A stretch of 64,000 nt of DNA from Isochrysis galbana (taxonomy: Eukaryota; Haptophyta; Isochrysidales; Isochrysidaceae). The notes under the pieces are model-generated. The model was not told where the DNA came from, searched no databases, and was given only the letters and a program-made list of their open reading frames with translations. Of this stretch, positions 51,556-62,942 are shown piece after piece (the stretch's first letter is position 1; the number at the start of each line of letters is the position of its first letter). The translations under genes and the position numbers were made by a program. Where the stretch lies: assembly GCA_018136815.1 (NCBI GenBank), contig CM030934.1, positions 3,239,070-3,303,069 on the forward strand, given 5' to 3'.

Positions 51556-52382
51556 GCGATTAGGTGCAGGGTAGATGAAGCCTTTGCCATGCTATGGCGA
51601 TGGTTGACCGTGTAAGAAGAAATTTGGCCAGAAGATATGAGGACGCTGGGCGAGTCCAATCCTGTCTCATAAGGGATTGAACAATTTCACGATTCTGGGA
51701 GAGGTGCTACGCTAGTCATGCTGCATTGGTGAAGCGCATGTGTCTATCCTCCATCAAATGCCATCTTCGATTGCGCTCATAGTACACATAATCTACGAAG
51801 GAATGCAAATATCTTGGACGATATTCGACAACACAGAAAATCCCATGCTGACTCATGAAAATTCTGACATTTCAGACATCATCGAGCGCTCAGAACGGAG
51901 ACGACGCATTGCGGGCTCAGCTGTTGCGAGGAGTGCGCTAAGTGACCATGTGCCACTGAATGGTGAAGTGTGAGATGTAGGGACACATTCAAGTATTGAA
52001 ATTCAGCTGGAGGCACCATTGCCAAGATATCTTGCCGCGAAAATGACGCTCAGGCATTAACTGAATCGTGTTGGTAATGATTTTCCTGCTGACGGCTCCT
52101 GGCTAATCTGTATGTGGCGCGGGCCGGGCACAGGGCTGATGACCAAGAACGGGCTCGCAGCGCGCCCGGCGTCGTTTTGAATTTGGGCTTCCCTAGAACG
52201 TGTATTTAGGGCCTTGTTTTGCCGTTTTTGGTCACGCTTCGTTGTTGTTGTTGGGGCTCCCGGGGGGGTTCTTAGGGCGGCCAAACACTGATTTATAACT
52301 ACTTACATGCGGGGGGGGCTTCATTTTTGACCGTCCCCCCAAGCCCATGAAAACTCCCGGGGGCTTACCTGCCTCCATGAAA
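51556..52382. other. No gene recognised
   Basis: Moderate GC with short frames. 52130-52270 loosely resembles the 54.0 kb repeat family (gcgcccgg, tttgaa, ttcgttgttgttgttgg). Confidence 0.35.
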
Positions 52383-52398
52383 AATTGCCGAGGAAAAT

Positions 52399-53274
52399 TA
52401 AATTAAAATTAAAATTAAAATGTTATATCCTAGCCAACCCCACTAGCTAATTGGACACAACTTTTCAGCCCCGGACTCCCGCCATGCCTGGCGAGCCAGG
52501 TGTCCGAGTGGTACCGGGGGGGGGGGCATTGCCCCCTCCCCTCGATATTTATCCTCCCCCCAGTGCAAGCACCGACCCTACGCACCCCAGCACACCCTCT
52601 CCTCGAGGCCACGCTGGGGGAAAACCCCTTTCGGGTAAAACAACGCAGGGGGGGGGGGGCACTCGTGAGTTTAGGGGCCTAGAGCGCTAATCTCCCTCGC
52701 CCGAGCGAGTAGCCGCGGCGAGCCGCGGCCCTTCCCTCCTGGCTCTGGCGCCCCCGTCTTCTCTTACCCAAACGGGGCGAGAAGACACGTTACTGCCGGA
52801 GGGGAGAGCTGCCGCTCCCCCCTCCCCTCCCTCTTCCCTTTTCCTCCTCTCTTCCCTGCGGCGGGGGCCCATGGCGCGCGCCTGCGGCCCCTCGCTCAGG
52901 TCCCCAGATGGCCTGCAGGGCCTGGGAGCATAGCTCAGGGGGCAGGTGAGGCTGGGGCATGGCCCTGGCCCCTCCTGCCTCTCCCTCGCTGGCTCTCGAG
53001 CCCCTGCGGGTCGACTGGAGCTGGCTGGGGGGTCCTGAACAGGGGGGCCCAGGGGGAGGAGGGGCTGGTCAGAGGAATGGGCAGGCCACGACGGGCCAGG
53101 GCGGGCGAGTCAGGCGGGCCTGTGGGGAGAGGTATGGGTCAGCAGGGCTGTGTGCTCCTGGCAAGCCATCAGGCGTGCCAGGAGAGTGGGTGGATCCTCC
53201 CCCATGGCAGGGGAGGAGTGGAGAGAGAGGGGGGCTTGTGCCCCCCCTGGGCGAACTAAGTATAAACTTAGTTG
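52399..53274 (-). mobile_element. Complete non-autonomous retroposon with 16-bp target duplication and TTTTAA tail
   Basis: aaattgccgaggaaaa lies at 52383-52398 and 53275-53290. On the minus strand the element starts with the aactaagtttatacttagtt palindrome (53273-53254), shares the CATGGGG and GGCTTGCCAGGAG blocks with the insertion at 23142-23892, and ends with repeated ttttaa units instead of the TTAAGAAG-T tail. No ORF2. It shows that the same head can be joined to another 3' end. Confidence 0.82.
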
Positions 53275-53623
53275 AAATTGCCGAGGAAAAGCCGGTGGAT
53301 TTTACCGCCCCCCACACCCGCCTCGCAGCAAGCTGCCCTAGCTAAGAAGTCAGAGTTGGCGTCTCTCTCGGCAGGCGCGGCCGGTCAGCAGATCGGCTAC
53401 AGGGCTCGAAGGGGTCGAATTGGGGGGGCAGTGCGCGTGTGTATTCGTAAGATATGTGGCATGGACTGTCTGTGCGCCGCGTGGCGACGCGTAGGCAGTC
53501 CACATGTGCGCGTCTGCGTCTGGAGCCTGATTTCTAGTGTCTGTGGCATGTTTGAAAGGGCGCTGGGGGCACCATTCGTAACATAATCTAATGATATGTT
53601 CATGAGAAACAAATCTAGCTATC

Positions 53624-53857
53624 GTAGAGTTGTCACGTCATTTGTCATTTGTCGGTGAACGACAGACGACAGAGAACTTATGTTTCCCCATTACAGTTGT
53701 TTCGCCAGGCCCTCACCCTCTCTAATCCTTCCCCGAGAGAATTCTCCTCTCCCGCCTCGCCTCTCGCGGCTGTCTCCCCGGGTGCCGGGGACTTGTCTGC
53801 TTGAGCCCAGTTTTTTCTTATTGTTTGTCCCCCAGCGGGACTTTTTCTCACACTGTG
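53624..53857 (-). repeat. Inverted copy of the 40134-40359 repeat
   Basis: See the entry at 40134. The two copies are in opposite orientation, 13 kb apart, with a few small indels. Confidence 0.75.
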
Positions 53858-54045
53858 AATGGCTGATTTCGACGAGGTTTAGGCGCGCGTCCCGCCTGAT
53901 TGGCAGGACTGTCCAGGTGGCCCCAGTGTATTTGGTGTCTGGCGGGGCTCCCCATATGGATGGATCGTCGAAAACGGGCATGCACCGCGCCCGGTCTCGA
54001 TTTGAAGTTGATCTCCTTAATGCTAAGCCCATTCCGACTTTAGCT

Positions 54046-54410
54046 TTAGCTTTAGCGTCTTTCGTCATAGTCATTATTTGGTTTCGTTTCGTTGTGGGGG
54101 CCCAAGCGGGGGTCTGAGTCCCAATGGGGCCCGGATATGTGCTAGTTGGGTGTATTGGGAACTTTCTACCGAAAAAATCCTGAAATTTCCTCAACCGTGA
54201 GATCGACATTTTTTCAGTCCTAATAAAAAACCCTGTTTGACCGCCCTAGGGCCTAGGGTTCTGCGGCCCGAAGGGCATCGAATATGTGCTAGATGGGTGT
54301 TTTCCGGGATTTCTACCGCTTTACTTTGGTGTATTTCCTCAATCCTGACTTTTTCAATTTTACACCCTTAGAAGTTAAAATAGTGTTTGACCGCCCTACT
54401 GCTGAACCTG
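54046..54410 (+). repeat. Tandem pair of the 1.13-kb-type dispersed repeat
   Basis: 54046-54247 matches 1131-1366. A second, diverged partial unit follows at 54255-54405 (ggcccgaagggcatcgaata, atgtgctagatgggtgt, tttctaccg, tttcctcaat, gtttgaccgccct). Confidence 0.6.
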
Positions 54411-55318
54411 ACCAAAAATAAGGAAATATAATATATAATGTACATGAGCAACGACACGCCATGCCAGCCTTACACTCTTACAGCATGGAACAGTCGATTA
54501 ATCAAGGGCTAGTTGATACACCTTCCCTTATCACATGTGGCAACTGAGGCTCCCACAGCTCAATCTTTGCGAAATTCGACGCTCACAACGCACATTTTGG
54601 TACCAGCGGACGGACGTCAAACCACCCGCACCGGTCCGGTCTCACGCGAGGCAATGGGCGCCACCATGGCTGCGAGGCCCCCTGGGATGGTCGCACATAC
54701 ATCTGACACGCCTTCTAGCAGCCCCACGAGGCACAAACTGGTCGCCAGCAGCCATCAGTCTGTGATAGGCAAGGCGAGGTCCGGATGTGCAGACGTCAAC
54801 ACCGAAGACGTGGATGCACAAACGGGCCTTTGTGGGGCTTTCAGGCGGTCGCTCCCCGGGTAAAAGTGGCGCCTTATGACCTGTTTCGAACAGCCTGACG
54901 GCCCTTACATCTCTCGCCGCGCCCCATTCAACCTCATACCCTGCCAAGCGTCTCACGCAGCCCATCTGCAGCGCCCTTCCCCGCCCCCACCCTAGCTCGA
55001 TGTGGCGGTACAAGGGTGGACTGTGCGCGGGCTCAGGCAGAGGTCTCATACCAGCTGGTCCCTCCACCAGATGCACAGCGCATCCGAGCGCCCAGCACAG
55101 CCGCCAGGCCCCGTGACAGCCGGAGGAGCCAGACAGCCGCGCGGCCGCGCGCGCCCCCCCCATCCGCGCCCCCGCCAACTTAAAAAAGAAGCTGTAGATT
55201 GGTTCCTCCCCCTTCCCCTCCCCCACAGCGTTCAAGCTCTCCCTTCCCTCGTCTCCTCCTCCTCTTGGCACTGTCTCGTACCTCCCCCTCCCATCCCTCC
55301 CCGCCCACACACATCGAG
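54411..55318. other. Upstream region of GT47 gene, no other feature
   Basis: No TATA element or repeat was recognised. It becomes C/T-rich from 55205. Confidence 0.4.
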
Positions 55319-58300
55319 ATGCCCCCCTGCCCGCCCGACTGCGCCACTCACGGCGGCACATGCGACCCTCTACGCTCCTTGTGCACGTGCCCCCTCACCC
55401 GCAGAGGGCCCTCGTGTGAGTCTCTCTCTCTCCCATCGTGCTCCATCCTCACCCATCCCCTCTCCCCCACAACCCTCACCCACAACTGGGAGGCAAAGCT
55501 CAAATCGCCGACGAGAAGTCGACCTCTCGCACGTACCACCACACCCACGCAGCCACCGCCGAAGCGCCAAAGCGTGAGCGTCCCACACTCCATCGGATCG
55601 CTCGGCCCTCTCACCTGCGAGTGCGTCGCACAGCTCGCCTCGATGAGGAACCTCCTGTTCTTCGGATTCCCTTGGGCGGCACCGCAGCAGCTACCGCTCG
55701 TGTGCGCGCTGCTCAGCGGTGCAGACCAGAGTGTGGGCGCGCTGCTCGAGGCGCCACACGCGGCGCAGTGGGTTGTCGCGTCCCTCATCGTCACCGGCGG
55801 CACGCCCGTGCAGACCGCCGTGATGCCGGCCCCGCCCAACCGCACGTGGTTCAGTCTCGAGGTCGAGCTGCCGTCTGGAGCGGCGGCGGCGCCGCCGCTC
55901 GCCAACCTGTCGTTCACCACACGCCGCTCCTCGGGGAGGGCAGTCCAACCGCCGATGCCCGGGCTCATGCCGCTCAGCCGGTGCCCGCGCCGGTGCGGCT
56001 TGCTCGGCGCGTGCGTCGGCTCGCCCGCCCGATGCGAGTGTTTCTCGCCCGCGCGCGCGTTGAGAGGGAGCTGCGAGCCGCATCCTGCCTCGCGCATGCC
56101 GCAGGGCGAGGGCCCCAGCACGGCGGCTGTCATTGGCAGAGGCCCGCGTCACGGCATTCTTTGCCCCGGCGCCTGTTCTGGGGTCGGGGCGTGCGACCTA
56201 GAGGGCTTCTGCCGCTGCCCCGAGGGCCGGTGGGGACTGGACTGCGCGCTCGGGTTCGACGGCAACGGAAAGCCGGCCGTGCTTGCACCGCGCGCCTCGG
56301 ACGCCTACCCGCGCCGGATGATGAGGACCGCCGCGTCCACGGGGCGGCTAACGGCGGGCGCCGCGTGGCCAAGGGTGTACGTGCACGATCTTCCGCCGAT
56401 CCTGCGCATCCAGCGGCAGTCGTTCGATGTCGAGGTGCGCGAGCCGCTCTTGCTGCCAGGGGGCTCACAGAGAAAGCGGCGGGCACGGACGGCTGCCATA
56501 GATGCGCATGGGCGCGGCTCGCCGCGCTCCTACCTAGCCTTCTGCCGCTCGTCGCGATGATCCGCACTCGCCCATCGCGCCCTCTTGATACCGCACGGCC
56601 TCTTGGCACGTCGCAAGCAGTTGGACTGGGCCCTCTCGCTGCGCATGCTGGCACACCCGGCGCGAGTCGCCTCGCCCGATGCCGCCGATTACTTCTGGCT
56701 CGTCGGCCCCTCGAGCTCGACCGTCATCATGGACAAGCTGCAGTACGTCAAGGAGAATTTCGCGGTGCGCCCCCCTTCAAGCCCGCCCCCTCCCCCCTCC
56801 CGCTTCCACGCGAGGCGGCGCACCCACCCTGCTTGTGATTCGCCAGTGCCTCCGCCTCGGAGTGCATCGCTCGACAACGGATCTCGCACCGGCTCGATCT
56901 CCGCCGCTACGGATCTCGCATTGGCGTCACTGTGTGTCCATCCCGCCTCCTCCGAAACGGTAGGTGTGGAATCGCACGGCAGCTGCCGGCGAGGCTCGCC
57001 ATCTGGCCATGCTCCTGTCGGAGCGCGGTCCAGGCGATTGCTTCTCCAACAACGAGTTGGTGCTTGGGAGGTACAGCGCCACGCCTCTCCGTGTCCTGGT
57101 GCTGGTCGCACCGTTCTGGCATCTGCGCGACACTGCGCACAGTTGCAAAGCTTGGCGCGCAGCTCGCCAAATCGGGTGGCGGCATGTCACGCACGCCGAG
57201 GGGCCTGCCGGAACGTGACGATGCTTGCTGCGTCCAGCTCACGTCCCCGCATCTCCTCCTCTGGGAACAGATACGGCAAGTATCCGGCCGACATCAACCC
57301 CGCATCGCCCAGCCGCGCCTGGGCCATCTTGACCCATAATGGCATCGCGGACCTGCGTGCTACTCGGTCCGCGCCCCATACGCCGGGGGTGATGCAGCTT
57401 CATGCAGTGGCGCAAAGACCCATCACCCGCTGCGTCAACTGCTTCCAGCGAGGCAAGGATATCGTGCTTCCTTTCCAGCCGGGCACAACCGACGTACCAA
57501 AATGTGAGGACCTAAAGAAGCTGTCCACTTTCTCGACCTCTCAGTCGCATCGACAGTGCGTAACGAGGCCCAGCTGCGCAGCCCTACCGGTCGAGACCTG
57601 CGGCATCACCAGGCCAGTGTGAGCACCAGCACGCGAGCGAAGCGGCTCTTCCTCGCACGCCTCGCAGATGGCCCAAGCGTGACATTTGGTTTTTCTACGC
57701 GGGGCGCATCCATCCATCACTCGAGCATGCCCGCTTCTTGACGTACTACGAGGGCATTCGGTCGAGACATGTGAGGCCTGCTGCCAGAGGGGTAGGCGGA
57801 AGAGTGGGGTGGGGTGGGGCGGAGGGAGGCTACGTCGCCTCCCGAAGCCTCGTCACGCGGCTGTGTCGACTGCGCTACCTGCCCGGACGGGCCAAACTCC
57901 AGTGGCCACGCGTGCCGACCTCTTCCTGTGCGCGCGCCGCCGCGCCTGCCCGCCCTCACGACGCAGGTGCGCGCCGAGATCCTGGCGCACGTGAACGAGC
58001 CCGGATTCCTCATCTTCAACTCCTTCAACAAGTCGGTGACGAGGATCAACAGCGTTGAGTACATGCAGCGGTCGAGATTCTGCTGGGTGCCGCCCGGGCA
58101 ACGCTACGGCGATGCACGCAGGTAAGACGTGGCCCAGCTAAGCCCAGAGGCGGTGCGCCTCTTGTCCACCGGAGTGCGGCTGATCGCGCTCAACTCGCCC
58201 GTCTCGCTTGCCCGCCCAGGCATATTTTGGCCGTCTTCGTTGGCTGCATCCCTGTCGTCTCTATTCCAGATAACACCAATACTCTCGATGAGCTCCTACC

Positions 58301-58652
58301 CTGGCACGAGTTCGCGGTCATCGTGCCCCCGGCCGATGTACCCCGCTTGCCCCAGATCTTGCGCACCATCACCCCTGCGGAGGAGGCGCGAATGCGCGCT
58401 AAACTCGGCTGCGTGTGGGGCCGCCTATGGTTTTCATCCGTCTACGGCTCGTGCCTTGGTGAGGATCCAGCCAATGATGCATTCGACGGAGTCCTGCGCG
58501 TGCTCGCGGCTCGGCTCCAGGCGGCGCATGGTGATGAGCGCGGTAGAGGCGCACGGGAGGGGGTGATGGGCGCGGTCGCGGAGACTCGAGCCAAGGACCC
58601 TGACATGGAGGCATGCCTCGCCAAAATGAGTATGGGAAGGGGCCCAAGGTAG
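55319..58652 (+). CDS. EGF-module exostosin (GT47) glycosyltransferase, seven exons
   Basis: Exons 55319-56434, 56621-56764, 56964-57070, 57271-57555, 57668-57770, 57967-58121 and 58220-58652 agree in phase and give 780 residues. The first exon encodes three EGF-like Cys modules (CPPDCATHGGTCDP, CPRRCGLLGACVG, CPGACSGVGACDLEGFCRC). Then comes the GT47 entry motif RVYVHDLPPIL. Later exons give LDWALSLRMLAHPARVASPD, ADYFWLVGP, LQYVKENFAVWNRT, INPASPSRAWAILTHNG, GKDIVLPFQPG, RDIWFFYAGRI and the C-terminal donor-sugar region RYGDARRHILAVFVGCIPVV. Expected role: Golgi sugar transfer to a surface glycan, with EGF modules in the stem or lumenal part. No obvious N-terminal signal anchor is seen, so a 5' exon may be missing. 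A paralogue lies 4 kb upstream. Confidence 0.85.
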
Positions 58653-59192
58653 ACCTTGTGAGCGCCCGCTTCGACCACGGATGACGAATATTCTCCGCTC
58701 CTTTGTGCCCATGGCTTTCATCGCCGGCTCGGCGTGCGCGTGCGTGCGCGTAATTCTGGTGCCAAAGGCGGGGATTGGCCACGTTGGGTTGGGCAGCCTT
58801 TTGCCCTTTGATTAAGGTGGCGGGGGCACGGATGGGGGGGGGGGGGGGGGGCGCGGCTGTCTGGCTCCTCCTGCTGCCATGAGGCCTGGTGGCTGTGGAG
58901 GACACCTGCCTTTTGCCCTTTGATTAAGGTCGTGCAGGTGCGTTGCGTTTGTAAGCGGCTTCTTCTACGGGGAGGGAGGATGTGGACCTTTAGCTTGATT
59001 AGGAGTGTGGGGTGAGTGCGTCGGGATGCTCCTGGGCTCCTGAGGCGATGGAGACTGCGGCCACGCCGCGACCTCGTCGTGTCGCTAGACTCTACGACAT
59101 TCCATTATTTGTTATTGTTGCATTTCTTGAGAACTAGAACTAGTGCGCCGTTACAGCCACTAGCCAGCATGCGCGAGCACCCGCTAAACCAA
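58653..59192. other. No gene; 22-bp direct repeat
   Basis: ccttttgccctttgattaag occurs at about 58797 and 58910. A G run (58833-58851) lies between them. Confidence 0.6.
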
Positions 59193-59373
59193 GAAAAACC
59201 TTTTAATGTTCTCGCCTCACACGTGGCACTGGGTCCTGTTCCCGTAGCCATGCCCCTTCTCCTTCCTCACCCTGGCTCTCCGCCTTGCTTGCGGCAACGC
59301 TCCCCTCGTGCTCTACTTAGGGGCTCGGGGCGTGTGGGGGGTCTGAGCAGAGCGGGGTGCACCTTCTCGCCTT
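59193..59373 (-). mobile_element. Solo family I LINE 3' UTR fragment
   Basis: Reading the minus strand, the block agtagagcacgaggggagcg and the end gagaacattaaaaggttttt match the 3' UTR of the element that follows on the plus strand. It abuts that element head to head but has its own tail, so it is a separate insertion rather than an inverted part of it. Confidence 0.65.
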
Positions 59374-59382
59374 CTAGGTGCT

Positions 59383-60561
59383 CCCCGGCCCGATGGGAGA
59401 ACGGATACAAAGGGCCAAAAAACATGGAATATCCGCTGGCCGACGAGTACGCCATACAAAAAGGAAAAATCGCACTCGACGCAATCACGGTTTCCGACAT
59501 AACGAAAGCCGCGCTCAAGGTGACAAGACTAAACAACCCGCAAACGGCCAAAATAGCTTGGGAAAAGCGCCTAGACATCTCGAAAGACAACTGGAAACAC
59601 ATAGCCAGGCTGTACACCCTGCCGCTGTTGAAGCACACGGACAAACACCCGCACTTCAAACACATCACCCACAGGAGGATAGGTACCAAAAACAGATTCG
59701 CGACAACCACAACCAACAAGTGCAGAATGTGCAATCAACATCAAGAGGACTCATGCCACCTGGCATGGTGCCCCGCGACAAGAAAAATCTTCGACACCAT
59801 AGATGCGATCGCTAACTACACTCCGAAAACGAATAGGTCACATGGGCAGAAAACTAAGGATAGGCTATTCGCATACCCAGACGCGACCACCCCCGACAGC
59901 CTAAAAACCCTCTATATCATAGCCTGGAGATACATAATAAGAGACTTCTACAGAATAGAGTTCGAATCATATGAATACCACTACATACCGGTCTTAGAAT
60001 CCACGCTCTTAAGATTCACCACCCTGGTGAGGGGCCTAACACCGTCGAAAACCTGTCGCCCGATGCGCACTCGCACGGCGGCCCAGGGTAGAAAACCTAA
60101 AATAAAAAGGTCAGCGGAGCTCAGCGCCCCGGTATTTACAGAAGACAACAAAGGTAAACTAAGATTGAGCGACAACCTCGGCCTTGTGGCGGAAGCGATT
60201 GGCCTCGCCGAAAGGCTCGCCTGAGGTCGAGGCACACCCTCCCCTCCCCCCCCCTCCCTGAAAGAACCACCCACGAAGAAGAACAACTCACGAACACGAG
60301 GCACCTCAGCAACGGCACGACACCTACACCACAGCAGCAAGAAACCGGCCACCCAGAGGCACAGGAGGAAGGCGAGGACAGACCACTGAGGGCCGGTGCA
60401 CCCCGCCCGACCCAGCCCCCCCCACGACCCGGGCCCCTATGTAGAGCACGAGGGGAGTTGCCGCAAGGCGGGAAGTGAGAGGAGAGGAAGGGATCTGGGC
60501 GTGGCTACAATAGACAACCCCGTAGCCGCGCGCGTGGCGAGAAAATTAAAAGGTTTTTTTT
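59383..60561 (+). mobile_element. 5'-truncated family I LINE with 9-11-bp target duplication
   Basis: ctaggtgct (ttctaggtgct if two T of the tail are counted) is found at 59374-59382 and 60562-60570. The insert holds the ORF2 C-terminus, a 3' UTR and the tail AAAATTAAAAGG plus T. Confidence 0.85.
59385..60224 (+). CDS. LINE family I ORF2 C-terminus
   Basis: 280 codons from the truncation to TGA. It is collinear with the end of the copy at 15682: PARWENGYKGP, PLADEYA, LPLLKHTDKHPHFKHITHRR, the knuckle CRMCNQHQEDSCHLAWC, IAWRYIIRDFYRIEFE, and GRKPKIKRSAELSAP to AERLA. All zinc-binding positions are present and no stop interrupts it. It lacks the reverse transcriptase. The upstream open stretch from 59016 belongs to other sequence. 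Confidence 0.82.
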   Translation, partial: PARWENGYKGPKNMEYPLADEYAIQKGKIALDAITVSDITKAALKVTRLNNPQTAKIAWEKRLDISKDNWKHIARLYTLPLLKHTDKHPHFKHITHRRIGTKNRFATTTTNKCRMCNQHQEDSCHLAWCPATRKIFDTIDAIANYTPKTNRSHGQKTKDRLFAYPDATTPDSLKTLYIIAWRYIIRDFYRIEFESYEYHYIPVLESTLLRFTTLVRGLTPSKTCRPMRTRTAAQGRKPKIKRSAELSAPVFTEDNKGKLRLSDNLGLVAEAIGLAERLA

Positions 60562-60570
60562 CTAGGTGCT

Positions 60571-61282
60571 GCTGAGTGCATAGATGGGGTAAGAGTTTAT
60601 CAGTTATCAACTCTCAAGGTTATGGAGCTATCACTATTATCAGCACTAATATCAACTCTCATGAGAGTTGTGAGTTGTCCCAACCAACAACAACAACAAT
60701 ACTCCCCTGTCCCTGTACGTGCGCACGCGTGTGTTGATTTACGCTTTCCACACTCCACACTCCACACACAAACTCTATCTCTCTCCTCTAGCCTCTAGCG
60801 TAGATTGGTATTAGTAATACGTATTACTAGTTGGATGGACCTATCGCATCTTAGTTAGGGATTGAGGATAGATAGAGCGTAGCAGCCTAGCAGCCAAGCA
60901 GCCGACCGACGGAGGCTACAGGCTACTAAGAATGTATGTATGAAGTATCGATGTTGATGAAGGGGAGGGAGGCGACGATTCTAACAGTAAATGGAGTCAT
61001 ATAGTAGTAGATCAGCCCCTTTGAGATTAGTCTAGCAGCCGACAACTAATATCAGTGATTTGGCAGTTTGGAGCTATTACTCTTACTGCTGAGAGCTCAT
61101 AACAGTACTCTTACCCCATCTATGGCTGAGTGACCTGTTCATCCCAGATTTGTTGTAGGGTTTTGTCGCTGTGCTGTGTGCTACGATGTCTATTGTGCTG
61201 TGACGACGGTGACGCTGACAGTGACAGTGGTTGGTCGCACGTCCGAATGATCGATTGGAGCGGGACGTCGCGCGTCGGTGTA
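60571..61282. other. No gene; AT-richer block with repeated short words
   Basis: Contains several agagttgtgag/atcaactctca words and two copies of ctcttaccccatctatg in opposite orientation (60580-60600 and 61110-61125), an inverted repeat about 520 bp apart. No coding. Confidence 0.4.
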
Positions 61283-61480
61283 TGCGAGCCTTTCGGCAAG
61301 ACGGCGAGACCAAGTGCTTTCGCTACGAGGCTAGAGTTCTCGCTTCTCGCTTAGTTGTAGCCTGCCTTTTTCATTCTCGATGAATACGGGGGTGCTGAGT
61401 TCTGGCGGCTTTTTAGGCTTGGGATTTCTTCCTTGAGCGGCCTTACGAGTGCGCATGGGAGCTGTGTGAGTTCGGCGGGG
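61283..61480 (-). pseudogene. LINE ORF2 C-terminal relic
   Basis: AAQGRNPKPKKPPELSTPVF and ENEKGRLQLS match the last 50 residues of the family I ORF2 (closest by eye to 59385-60224). A frameshift follows and RRLAERLA appears in another frame. The fragment has no 3' UTR, so both ends are lost. Confidence 0.65.
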
Positions 61481-61766
61481 TAAGTAAGGCCCCCTACCCC
61501 TTACCTGACCAAGGTGGTAAATCTCGCACGAGTGTGGACTCCAAGATTGGTGTATGTTTGTTGATGTTAGACCCCAGGAGCCAACGCCCCCCAGGAGAGC
61601 TCTCTCGTCGGGGGGAAATTCTCTCCCGATCGCCAACAGCCCCACCGAGAGCTCTCGATCGGGGGACCGAGAGAATCTCCCGAGAGCTGTTGGGAGATTG
61701 TTCCTGGGGGGGACGGATCCCCCAGGAGCTATCGGGTGGAGAGGAAATCCGCCGAGAGCAAACGGC

Positions 61767-61769
<3 letters not shown>

Positions 61770-61848
<79 letters not shown>

Positions 61849-61849
61849 C

Positions 61850-61888
<39 letters not shown>

Positions 61889-61950
61889 CCTCTCTCTCCC
61901 TCTCTCTCCCTCTCTCTCTCTCTCTCTCCCTCTCCCTCCCTCCCTCTCTA
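61770..61950. repeat. (CT)n / (CTCC) microsatellite
   Basis: About 180 bp of nearly pure pyrimidine on the plus strand, mostly CT with CCCT interruptions. Preceded at 61590-61760 by several cgagagctctc and cccaggagct words that form overlapping palindromes. Confidence 0.92.
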
Positions 61951-61999
61951 CTCTAGAGATGGGATCTTATCCAACTCTTCCTTCCTTGCTCGCTTCCCC

Positions 62000-62942
62000 T
62001 TCTGTCTGAGCCTCAGACTCTCATCATCTCTCGCTAATCCCCTCATCCTTCCGTACTCTTCTATTTCTCTCTCTCTCTCACGGTCTTCTCTACTCTACTC
62101 TCTTCTCTCTCTTCCCTCTCCCCCTCCCTCTCTCCTCTCTCTTCCCCCCCCCCCCCCCCCACCCTCTTTCCCGCCCCCACCACAGATGGCCTCCCACCCA
62201 GGCTCTGCTTGCCCTCGGCGCAGTGGACCAGCGCAGCATGCTCACGAGCGCCACGCGGCGAGGAATTGCGACAGGAACCCGCCTACCCCAGGTTCGAGTC
62301 CAGCCCGACACAAGCCCTCCCTTCCCGCCTTCCTCTCCCTCTCTGCCTTCCTCTCCCTCTCTGCCTCTCTCCCTCTCCCTCTCCCTCTCCCTCTCCTTCT
62401 CCCTCTCCCTCTCCCTCTCCTCCCCCGCCCCCCCCTCCCCCTCTCCCTCCCCTCCCCCCCTCCCCTCAGCCCCCCCCTCCCCCCCCCTTACCTACCCCCT
62501 AAGCAGACCCCCCCCCCCTTCCCCCCCAGCGCTACCGCCAGCAGACGAAGGGCCACAGGCAGCTCCCTTCTCCCCCTTCTCCTCCCTTTCCCCTCTCTCC
62601 CTCTGCTCCCCTGGGCGACCGACCAGGGGCAGTCAGGGTATATCCCTCCCTCCCCTCCGCTCCCTCCCTCCCTCTCTCTGATCCCATTCCCCAGCTACCC
62701 TGACTGCCCTTGGCCGTCGGGCCGTCGCACCTTTCCCTCCCCCCTCCCCCTGCTTTCCTTCTCTAACTACCCTTGCTGCCTCTGGCTGCCGACAAGGTCC
62801 TTTTGGAGAGGGTCTGACTTCCGCGCACGCTTTAGCCTAAATCACAGCCGATGCCAAAGCCCAAACCCGTCCTTAACCATCCTTGTGCGCTCCAGCTACA
62901 ACCCTCGACATGGCCACTGACACACCTTTGCCTGATCCTCAG
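62000..62942 (+). other. Polypyrimidine region with possible upstream exon
   Basis: After an acceptor-like ccccaccacag (to about 62185), a frame reading QALLALGAVDQRSMLTSATR and then GIATGTRLPQ ends at CAG-GTTCG (about 62292). It could be an exon of the gene that continues at 62943. Poly-C and CCTCTCC repeats fill 62300-62530. The linkage is unproven. Confidence 0.3.

Noticed and set aside
56765-56963. In-frame TAG before VWNRT as a second nonsense mutation in the GT47 gene
   Set aside because: Placing an intron here (GT at 56765, AG at 56963) gives a perfect family match LQYVKENFA-VWNRT, so the TAG is the splice acceptor.
59193-60561. Twin-priming inversion of one LINE
   Set aside because: The inverted part carries its own 3' tail, whereas twin priming inverts only 5' sequence.
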